Part shown: positions 13,823 to 21,195 of the stretch, in pieces | Position numbering within the stretch: position 1 is the stretch's first letter | How the letters are laid out: each line of letters opens with the position of its first letter | NCBI GenBank assembly: GCA_021204045.1 | Contig: JAJQAA010000030.1 | Span: forward strand, 1-41,032 | Length of the DNA stretch: 41,032 nt | Direction of reading: 5' to 3' | Origin: Clostridiales bacterium | GTDB lineage: Bacteria; Bacillota; Clostridia; Lachnospirales; Lachnospiraceae | Notes under the pieces: generated by a model | What the model saw: the letters and a program-made list of their open reading frames with translations, nothing else | Told to the model about the DNA's origin: nothing | Databases searched by the model: none | Program-made: the position numbers and the translations under genes

Positions 13823-16199
13823 GCTGATTAAAGAAGATCTGAAGAGCCGCATCTGGCTGGCGGCGCTGGTCGCGCTGGAGTTTTTCTTCCTGTTTCCGGT
13901 AGCGGCGGCTTTTAACGCCGGGACGATACAGAATTATGATACGTATACGGCGGGCCTGAAGGCGTACAAGAATGCGATGGAAAACTGGTTCGCGTTTTCC
14001 AACAGCGCCATGGTGATGGCGATGATTGTGACTGCGCTGGTTTGCGGGCTGGGGAGCTTTTCCTATCTGTATTCCCGCAGCAAGGTTGATTTTTATCACA
14101 GCATTCCGGTGCGGCGTGAGAAAATCTATCTGGCGAATTATATCGATGGTATCCTGATTCCTGCCGTGTTTTATGCGGTTTTCCTGATTGCCGGTGTGGC
14201 GGTCGCCGCTTCCAACGGGCTGGACGCGGGCAGCCTGGCCGGGATTGCCCTGGAGGGCTACGGTCTGACGATGATCTACTACATATTCGGCTACACGGTG
14301 ATCGTGCTGGCGGCGCTGCTTACGGGGAATCTGGTGGTCGGCTTTCTCGGAGCAGGAGTATTTGCGCTGTTTGCTCCGGGTGTGATCTATCTGGCGCAGC
14401 AGTATTTTGTCAATTTCTTTGATACTTACACGTATCTGTCTTTTGAGAATGTGGAGAAATGGGGCTACCGTTTTTCACCGCTCTCGGCCTATCTTGCGCA
14501 GGTGAGCCGCTATCTGATGGGGGAAGCGGTGTGGACGGAAGCGCTGGTGACGCTGGCCGCGGCTCTGCTGCTGGCCGTCGTCGGTTGCCTGATCCACAAA
14601 CGCCGGGCCTCGGAGGCCGCGGGGCGTGCGATGGCTTTTCGCCGCAGCTGTCCGGTTATCCGCTGTCTGGTTGTGCTGGCCTGCGGACAGTATCTGGGGC
14701 TGTTTATGTGGAGCATGCGCACTTCCGTGGGCTGGGCGGTGTTCGGTGTGATCGTCGGCACGGTGATCACGCACTGCCTGATGGAGATCATTTTCCATTT
14801 TGATTTTCGTAAGCTGTTCTGCGGAAAGCTGCAGCTGGCCGGCTGCGGCGTGGTATCCCTGCTGGTGCTGTTCGCGTTCCGCTATGATGTATTCCGTTAC
14901 GATGAATATCTGCCGCAGGCAGATCAGCTGCAATCGGTTGTGGTGCAGATTTCCAATTTAAACGACTGGGTATCCTACGGCTATACGGAGCAGCTTGATG
15001 ACGGCAGTTATGTATGGGTGCGCAGCGGCGTCACGGATGCGATGATGGAACGGATGGAGTACCATGATTTTGAAAATCTTTTAGAGATCGCTTCGGTCGG
15101 CATTCTCCATGCGAGAGAGGATGACCGGGACAACGAGGGCAGTAAGGTATACATGACGGATTCCGGTGAGGTAGTGTTCCTGACGCCGGAGGAAGCGGAA
15201 GAGATGGGTCTTTCCACTGCCGCAACAGAGCAGTTTTCCACTGCCACAACAGAGCAGAAAAGGGAAATGGAGGCGGCTGCGTATACTGTGATCGGCGGCG
15301 CGGACGGCCCGACTTCGATCTTCCTCGCGGGAAAGGACAACCGGATTTATCAGAGAGATGACGACGATTTCCGTGTGTGGACCGGTGTTACGATCTGTTA
15401 TACGTTAAACAGCGGCCGCAGTGTTTACCGCACGTATCATGTGTATGCGGAGGAGATTCTGGACGCGCTGAATATGATCCGGAACGACCAGGAGTATCTG
15501 GAGGCGGCTTATCCGGTCTTTACAAAGTCCGCGGACGAGATCGCCAGGGTGCGTTTCCGCCGTTTCAACGGGGATACCATCCTGGAGGGGCTTGGCGCGG
15601 ATGAGAAAAGAAAGCTGCTGGAGACCTACCAGAAAGAATTCGCGGCGATCATGGTCAGCGAGCTTTATGAGGAAGCGCCGGTCGGTTTGATTCGTTTCAC
15701 AACAGAGGCGGATGAGGAAAGCCTTGCCTGGTCGGAGGCCAATCCCATGGATTACTATACCTCCTGGCGGGAATTCCGTTATCGCTATTACAATTACAAC
15801 AGCGGAGACGTTGAGTCGGTGGATTATTATCCGGTTTACGAATCGTTCACAGAGACCGTGAAGCTTCTGGCGGCTTACGGCATTGAGATCGGGCCGGTCT
15901 ACCGGGACGCGGAGGTCGCCTCGCTGACAGTCAATTACAGCTTTTTTGAGGACGACAGTTACTGGTCCACGGATCTGACGATCACCGATCCGGATGAGCT
16001 TGAGGAGCTTCAGTCGCTGTTGGTGGACGACGGCCTGATTTATTACAATATGTTCTACCGGAAAGAGAATTATATCAGCGCGTCGGTTCGCCTGCGGAAA
16101 GCGTCGGACGGCTGGCGGTACGCGCTCTTCCCGGCCAGGGATGTGCCGCAGTGGCTGCAGGACCGAATTGAGGAAAATAAGGAGCTGGAGGAATATTAA
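13797..16199 (+). CDS. ABC transporter permease with large C-terminal domain
   Basis: An 800-residue membrane protein. The first 350 residues or so hold about eight hydrophobic segments (for example AALVALEFFFLFPVAAAF, then a cluster up to VVSLLVLFAFRYDVF). The remaining 450 residues are polar and rich in Asp, Glu and Tyr, probably outside the membrane. ATG 13797 with ACGGAGG upstream is preferred to a TTG at 13791. Within the polar part are a 24-bp tandem repeat (15211-15258) and the motif VIGGADGPTSIFLAGK, which resembles the GGADGPT signature of sodium-pumping decarboxylase beta subunits. It is the partner of the ATPase at 12923. Substrate unknown. Confidence 0.85.
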   Translation: MTSKNLFFKLIKEDLKSRIWLAALVALEFFFLFPVAAAFNAGTIQNYDTYTAGLKAYKNAMENWFAFSNSAMVMAMIVTALVCGLGSFSYLYSRSKVDFYHSIPVRREKIYLANYIDGILIPAVFYAVFLIAGVAVAASNGLDAGSLAGIALEGYGLTMIYYIFGYTVIVLAALLTGNLVVGFLGAGVFALFAPGVIYLAQQYFVNFFDTYTYLSFENVEKWGYRFSPLSAYLAQVSRYLMGEAVWTEALVTLAAALLLAVVGCLIHKRRASEAAGRAMAFRRSCPVIRCLVVLACGQYLGLFMWSMRTSVGWAVFGVIVGTVITHCLMEIIFHFDFRKLFCGKLQLAGCGVVSLLVLFAFRYDVFRYDEYLPQADQLQSVVVQISNLNDWVSYGYTEQLDDGSYVWVRSGVTDAMMERMEYHDFENLLEIASVGILHAREDDRDNEGSKVYMTDSGEVVFLTPEEAEEMGLSTAATEQFSTATTEQKREMEAAAYTVIGGADGPTSIFLAGKDNRIYQRDDDDFRVWTGVTICYTLNSGRSVYRTYHVYAEEILDALNMIRNDQEYLEAAYPVFTKSADEIARVRFRRFNGDTILEGLGADEKRKLLETYQKEFAAIMVSELYEEAPVGLIRFTTEADEESLAWSEANPMDYYTSWREFRYRYYNYNSGDVESVDYYPVYESFTETVKLLAAYGIEIGPVYRDAEVASLTVNYSFFEDDSYWSTDLTITDPDELEELQSLLVDDGLIYYNMFYRKENYISASVRLRKASDGWRYALFPARDVPQWLQDRIEENKELEEY
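15211..15258 (+). repeat. 24-bp tandem repeat inside the permease gene
   Basis: Two adjacent 24-base units (15211-15234 and 15235-15258) differ at two positions and encode STAATEQF and STATTEQK. The repeat keeps the frame and lies just before the GGADGPT motif, in a linker-like stretch. Confidence 0.85.
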
Positions 16200-16275
16200 T
16201 CGTAAAAACGATAAATAACAAAAGAAATTAACAGAAAAAGAGATTTACAATAAAAGAAATTTATAGTAAAAGAAC

Positions 16276-16320
16276 AGCCGCGGGAGTCCGATTCATGCGA
16301 TCGGCTTTCGCGGCTTTGTG
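16276..16320 (+). terminator. Hairpin after the ABC operon
   Basis: AGCCGCG (16276-16282) pairs with CGCGGCT (16309-16315), with an inner stem CCGAT/ATCGG. The T tract is short (TTTG), so termination may be partial. The rest of 16200-16371 is AT-rich with no recognisable gene. Confidence 0.65.
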
Positions 16321-16371
16321 ATTGTAACTGGTGGTAACTTTATTGTTGATACAAGGAAATTCACAGTTTTC

Positions 16372-16400
16372 TGGACAATGCAAGATCGAAATGATATTAT
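16372..16400 (+). promoter_or_regulatory. Promoter of the mntA-hepT pair
   Basis: TGGACA (16372-16377), 17 bases, TATTAT (16395-16400), about 54 bp before the first start codon. Confidence 0.55.
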
Positions 16401-16453
16401 GTAATTTGCAGACGGCAATTTATTAAATAAATATAGAAGACGGAAAAATAAGT

Positions 16454-16762
16454 GTGGACAGGGAAATGATTTCAAAAACAGGAATAAAACCAGAGGTGAT
16501 TGATCAGATCCGCTTCCTTGCGAAGAAATATGATGTGAAGCGGGTGATTTTGTTCGGTTCGCGCGCGCGGGGAGATTTTTACCCCAAAAGCGACATTGAC
16601 CTGGCGGCGGAGGGCGGGGATATTGTGCGATTCTCACTGGATGTGGATGAGGACACGTCGACGCTTCTGGAATATGATATCATTGATCTGGGGAAAAATA
16701 TCCAGAGCAGCCTGAGGGAAACGATTCAAAAAGAGGGGATATTGTTATATGAAAAAGTTTGA
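16454..16762 (+). CDS. mntA: MntA-type nucleotidyltransferase antitoxin
   Basis: A 102-residue minimal nucleotidyltransferase. The catalytic pattern is exact: G35-S36, ten residues, D47-x-D49 (GSRARG then SDIDL), matching the GSx10DxD motif of MntA, the antitoxin that adds AMP to its HepT partner in type VII systems. The start is uncertain: GTG 16454 gives the full N-terminus but has only a weak GGAAAAA site; ATG 16466 is an alternative. It overlaps hepT by 14 bases. Antitoxin activity is known for the family; it is inferred here from the motif pair. Confidence 0.85.
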   Translation: MDREMISKTGIKPEVIDQIRFLAKKYDVKRVILFGSRARGDFYPKSDIDLAAEGGDIVRFSLDVDEDTSTLLEYDIIDLGKNIQSSLRETIQKEGILLYEKV

Positions 16763-17159
16763 TCAGTTCCGGTCGAATCTGAGAGTGCTGGAAACTGCGG
16801 AAAAGGAAGATCTGACCAATGAATTTATTATCAGCGGGATTATAGATAAATTTTTTATCCAGTTCGAACTGGGATGGAAAGTATTGAAGGAACTGCTGCG
16901 CTATGAGGGACAATTCGCGGCGGCAGCCGGTTCTCCGCGGACCATCATCAAGGCGGCATTTTCTTTTTATGATTTTATGGAAGAGGATGTATGGCTGTCC
17001 ATGCTGAATGCGCGCAATGATATGACGCATATATATGACTCGGAGGCGGCTGGAACAATGGTTGGAATCATTTTGCAGGAATATATTCCGGCATTCCGTC
17101 GTTTTGAGGATGGAATTAAGGAGTTTTATTCCGGGAACATTCTCGGAAACGAAGAATGA
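16749..17159 (+). CDS. hepT: HepT-type HEPN toxin
   Basis: A 136-residue all-helical HEPN protein that also resembles the HI0074 nucleotidyltransferase substrate-binding family. It carries R89-NDMT-H94-I-Y96, an exact Rx4HxY motif: Arg and His form the RNase site, and the Tyr is the residue AMPylated by MntA in studied pairs. It overlaps mntA, so both are made from one message in the usual order of antitoxin first. HI0074-like pairs are sometimes annotated only as minimal nucleotidyltransferase plus substrate-binding subunit, so toxicity remains inferred. Confidence 0.82.
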   Translation: MKKFDQFRSNLRVLETAEKEDLTNEFIISGIIDKFFIQFELGWKVLKELLRYEGQFAAAAGSPRTIIKAAFSFYDFMEEDVWLSMLNARNDMTHIYDSEAAGTMVGIILQEYIPAFRRFEDGIKEFYSGNILGNEE

Positions 17160-17189
17160 TAAATATTTTTGTCAGCCTGGAGGAAGCCT

Positions 17190-17448
17190 ATGATTGATCT
17201 GCACGGGATGATTTCCATCCCTTATTTAAAAAAATCGTTTTACCGGCAGCTATAGCGGCATGCGCTATCTGTTGCAAAAGCAGGAGCGGGAAGAAACGGT
17301 GATTGAGGCGGTGATCTGGCCGGAACCGATGAATTTTGAGAATACCGCTGATGAGAAGAAACATTCCAAGGATTTTCCATTTAATCAGGATGGACTCTGG
17401 GAAGCAGTAGACTGGCTGAATGCGGAGCATGAGGCAGGACACTATTGA
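17190..17448 (+). pseudogene. Small conserved-looking protein, broken by a one-base frameshift
   Basis: ATG 17190 with GGAGG six bases upstream starts a frame (MIDLHGMISIPYLKKS) that hits a stop after 21 codons. The next frame carries a coherent continuation (FTGSYSGMRYLLQ..., VIWPEPMNFENT, FPFNQDGLWEAVDWLNAEH) to 17448. Removing one base at 17228-17241, from either the A7 run (17228-17234) or the T4 run (17238-17241), joins them into one 85-residue protein. I recall similar small proteins of unknown function in Lachnospiraceae, but this was not searched. A real indel, a sequencing error in a homopolymer or RNA-polymerase slippage on A7 are all possible. A -1 ribosomal slip would give the wrong frame. 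Confidence 0.7.
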
Positions 17449-17538
17449 GGGAATTTCTGATAACGAAGGGGCGCAGCCGGGAATAGAATAATACCAGGGT
17501 CAGAACGAACAAAAGAATCAGAACAGAAAGGAAAAATG

Positions 17539-18330
17539 ATGCATGAGGAGCTGATTCATATTATTTTGGGAATTATGATCCCGTTTCTGGGCACGACCCT
17601 GGGAGCGGGCTGTGTTTTGTTTGCCAGACACGCGATAAAACCGCTGGTGCAGAAAGCTTTGATCGGGTTCGCCTCCGGCGTGATGGTCGCGGCGTCTGTC
17701 TGGTCGCTGCTGATCCCGGCCATGGAGATGTCTGAGAGTTACGGCCGTCTGGCGTTTCTCCCGGCGGTGAATGGGTTTGCGTTTGGTATGGCGTTTTTGC
17801 TGGTGATGGATCACATCGTGCCGCACCTGCATATGGGGGCGGATAAGCCGGAGGGCGTGAAAAGCGGTCTGGCGCGGACGACGATGCTGGTGCTTGCGGT
17901 GACACTGCACAATCTTCCGGAAGGCATGGCGGTTGGAGCCGTATTCGCCGGTATCCTGACCGGGGAGGCGACGATTTCCCTGGCGGGCGCATTCGCGCTT
18001 TCGATCGGCATTGCGATTTAGAACTTCCCGGAGGGCGCGATTATTTCGCTGCCGCTGCGCAGCGGCGGTATAAGCCGGGGGAAAGCATTTTTTATGGGAG
18101 TGTTATCCGGTATCGTCGAGCCGGTCGGCGCTTTTCTGACCGTGTTGCTGGCGCGGCTGGTCGTACCGGTTCTGCCATACTGCCTGTCCTTCGCGGCCGG
18201 AGCCATGCTCTACGTTGTAGTCGAAGAGCTGATCCCCGAATCCGCCGAAGGCGAACACTCCGATATCGGCACAATCGGTTTTGCCGTCGGATTTATGGTA
18301 ATGATGACCCTGGACGTAGCGCTGGGATAG
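17539..18330 (+). pseudogene. ZIP family metal transporter interrupted by an in-frame amber codon
   Basis: A ZIP-type zinc/iron transporter of about 263 residues in one unbroken frame except for TAG at 18019-18021. Before it the protein has the conserved HNLPEGMAVG helix; directly after it the frame resumes with NFPEGAIISLPL, the second half of the metal-binding pair, which in family members usually reads QNFPEG. So a CAG to TAG change has replaced the Gln. Hydrophobic segments continue to the normal end (GFMVMMTLDVALG). ATG 17539 has AAAGG at better spacing than ATG 17536. A second in-frame ATG at 18094 could start only a fragment. Likely a recent null allele or sequencing error. Confidence 0.8.
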
Positions 18331-18464
18331 CAAAAAAATCAGAATAAAGCAATCAGAATGCCATCGGACAGGATTACGATAAGGCTAGGAGACACCCGGA
18401 TAAAAGCAGGAAATCCGTTGACAAATAACTTCAAGGTTGATATCATGAATAAAGAAAAGCCGTG

Positions 18465-18620
18465 CGCGAATGAACGAAGAAGCAAAAATTCATGCTTGCA
18501 TGAATTTTTGCGGAATCGTGAATGAGCATAGGGCGGAGCCCGCACAGCGATACCGAAGGCGTGCACAGCAACGTGCGAAGCACGCGAACTGTGCAGCACG
18601 GCGAAGTAGCGAGAGCCAAG
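18465..18620 (+). repeat. Palindromic repeat block upstream of ilvN
   Basis: This gene-free stretch contains a perfect 14-bp inverted repeat with a 2-base loop (18482-18495 with 18498-18511, GCAAAAATTCATGC type). A two-part hairpin follows: GCACAG (18563-18568) with CTGTGC (18589-18594), enclosing CGTGC (18572-18576) with GCACG (18580-18584). The 12-mer GAGCATAGGGCG occurs twice, near 18525 and 18622. It resembles dispersed palindromic elements more than a gene. The rest of 18331-18670 holds nothing recognisable. Confidence 0.65.
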
Positions 18621-18670
18621 TGAGCATAGGGCGAAGCAGCAAAACAAAGAACAGAAGGAATCCCATTACC

Positions 18671-19171
18671 ATGGACAGAATTGTATTATCATTGCTTGTG
18701 GACAACACCTCGGGTGTGCTGAGCCGCGTTGCCGGTCTTTTCAGCCGCCGGGGTTATAATATTGAAAGTCTTACAGTGGGAGAGACCGCAGATCCACGTT
18801 ATTCCCGCATGACCGTTGTTTCGACGGGCGACCAGGAGATCCTGGAGCAGATCGAGAAGCAGTTAAGCAAGCTGGAGGATGTTCGGGATATCAAGGAGCT
18901 GAAGCCGGGACATTCCGTGTACCGGGAGCTGATTATGGTGAAGGTGAAGGCGGACGCGTCGCAGCGCCAGGCGATCACCGCGATTTCTGATATTTTCCGT
19001 GCCACGATTGTCGACATCGGGAAGGAATCTCTGACAGTGATGCTGACTGGCGATCAGTCCAAGCTGGACGCGCTGATCAGTCTGCTGGAGGATTATGAGA
19101 TTCTGGAGCTGGCTCGGACCGGGATTACCGGCCTTTCGCGCGGCGCGGATGACGTACGCTGGCTGCCGTAG
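18671..19171 (+). CDS. ilvN: Acetolactate synthase small (regulatory) subunit
   Basis: A 166-residue regulatory subunit of acetohydroxyacid synthase, the first step of branched-chain amino acid synthesis; it confers valine feedback. The N-terminal ACT domain reads RIVLSLLVDNTSGVLSRVAGLFSRRGYNIESLTVG, followed by the conserved ELIMVKVKAD and FRATIVDIG segments. ATG 18671 is chosen because it begins exactly where the family begins, with AGAAGGAA upstream; the open frame extends back into the palindromic block but without homology. No catalytic ilvB is in the window, so the two subunits are encoded apart. ilvC follows 134 bp downstream, probably cotranscribed. Confidence 0.95.
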   Translation: MDRIVLSLLVDNTSGVLSRVAGLFSRRGYNIESLTVGETADPRYSRMTVVSTGDQEILEQIEKQLSKLEDVRDIKELKPGHSVYRELIMVKVKADASQRQAITAISDIFRATIVDIGKESLTVMLTGDQSKLDALISLLEDYEILELARTGITGLSRGADDVRWLP

Positions 19172-19227
19172 ACAGGAAACACGACCAGACAGTCTACCGG
19201 GATGCCGGTATTAATGTGCAGCGATAA

Positions 19228-20325
<1,098 letters not shown>

Positions 20326-20354
20326 ACAAACACAAGGTAAATCATAATAGCAAG

Positions 20355-20382
20355 CCCCGGACAGGATCTGCCCGGGGTGTTT
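20355..20382 (+). terminator. Terminator after ilvC
   Basis: CCCCGG (20355-20360) pairs with CCGGGG (20372-20377), and an inner CAG/CTG closes a GAT loop, giving a compact hairpin followed by TGTTT. The T tract is short. The hairpin ends about 10 bases before the next ribosome binding site. Confidence 0.7.
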
Positions 20383-20400
20383 ATGCAAGAGGAGGTCTTT

Positions 20401-20958
20401 ATGGCAAAAGTTTACGCAATGATCGCAAATGGTTCAGAAGAAGTGGAATGCCTCGCCGTCGTGGATGTGCTCAAACGCTGCGGTATCGAGGTGTCGCTGG
20501 TTTCCGTGCATGAGGAGCGGGAGATCGTCAGCTCGCACGGCATCCGTATCCAGGCGGATGAAATTGCTTCGCAGGCAGCATTTTCGGATGGCGACGCGAT
20601 TTTCCTGCCGGGCGGTATGCCGGGGTCGGAGCATCTTTACAATTGCGCTCCGCTGCGTGAAGCTCTGAAAAAAGCGCACGCGGAAGGACGGAGGATCGCC
20701 GCAATCTGTGCGGCGCCGGCGGTGGTGCTGGGTCGTCTTGGGTATCTGCAGGGCAGACGCGCGACTTGCTATCCGGGCTTTGAGAAGGATCTGCTTGGAG
20801 CGGAACATACCGGTGAGGGCGTTGTTACCGACGGGAATATCACAACCGCACGGGGGCTGGGTTATGCTCTTGATCTCGGACTGGAGCTTGGTGGCCTGCT
20901 GGCTGGCCTGGATGTGGCTGCGAAGGTAAAGAGTCAGATTCAGTACGATCAGGTGTAG
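20401..20958 (+). CDS. DJ-1/PfpI family protein
   Basis: A 185-residue protein of the DJ-1/ThiJ/YajL branch. The nucleophile cysteine is C103 in AAICAAPAVVLG, and the partner glutamate E15 is in NGSEEVECL, matching E18/C106 of DJ-1. Members act as glyoxalases or redox-linked chaperones, and some carry the old label of thiazole monophosphate synthesis; the substrate cannot be read here. ATG 20401 has a strong AGGAGG site. Close spacing after the ilvC hairpin suggests read-through or an unseen promoter. A long inverted repeat follows the stop. Confidence 0.9.
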   Translation: MAKVYAMIANGSEEVECLAVVDVLKRCGIEVSLVSVHEEREIVSSHGIRIQADEIASQAAFSDGDAIFLPGGMPGSEHLYNCAPLREALKKAHAEGRRIAAICAAPAVVLGRLGYLQGRRATCYPGFEKDLLGAEHTGEGVVTDGNITTARGLGYALDLGLELGGLLAGLDVAAKVKSQIQYDQV

Positions 20959-20971
20959 TCTTTTAAGGGAA

Positions 20972-21029
20972 ATATTCCTGTCTTTCGTATATGCGAACAA
21001 AAACCATATATACGAAAATGACAGAATAT
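20972..21029. repeat. Long imperfect inverted repeat after the DJ-1 gene
   Basis: TTTCGTATAT (20983-20992) pairs perfectly with ATATACGAAA (21008-21017). The pairing resumes after a 2-base bulge with CTGTC/GACAG and then ATATTC with AATAT, about 20 bp in all. No T tract follows, so it may be a processed 3'-end hairpin or a protein site rather than a standard terminator. Confidence 0.65.
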
Positions 21030-21096
21030 GAAAGCACTTTCAGAAGATTTAACAGAAATTTTGTGCAATTTTTTTTCTTTTTTTGCGGGAAAAAAC

Positions 21097-21124
21097 TTTA
21101 CTAGCATTTAAAATATGTTATACT
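21097..21124 (+). promoter_or_regulatory. Probable promoter of ppdK
   Basis: TTTACT (21097-21102), 16 bases, TATACT (21119-21124), preceded by A/T tracts at 21069-21095 that could act as an UP element. The leader is about 65 nt. Confidence 0.5.
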
Positions 21125-21195
21125 AATTAGCGGACCGCTGGAAATGGAAAGATATAACGGTGGTAATTGACACGCTGGATTAGGAGGAAAACACA

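Noticed and set aside
15283-15336. Sodium-pumping decarboxylase beta subunit
   Set aside because: Only the short motif matches; the protein is an ABC permease.
17228-17234. Programmed -1 frameshift at the A7 run
   Set aside because: A -1 slip leads to the wrong frame; one base must be lost, not repeated.
18019-18021. Pyrrolysine at the amber codon
   Set aside because: Family members have an ordinary Gln here, and no pyl genes or insertion signal are visible.
18470-18670. Upstream extension of ilvN into the palindromic block
   Set aside because: The ACT domain begins exactly at ATG 18671; the extension is repeat-derived and basic, without homology.
18331-18670. T-box or leucine attenuator before ilvN
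   Set aside because: No T-box motif, specifier loop or branched-chain codon run; the stems are plain palindromes.
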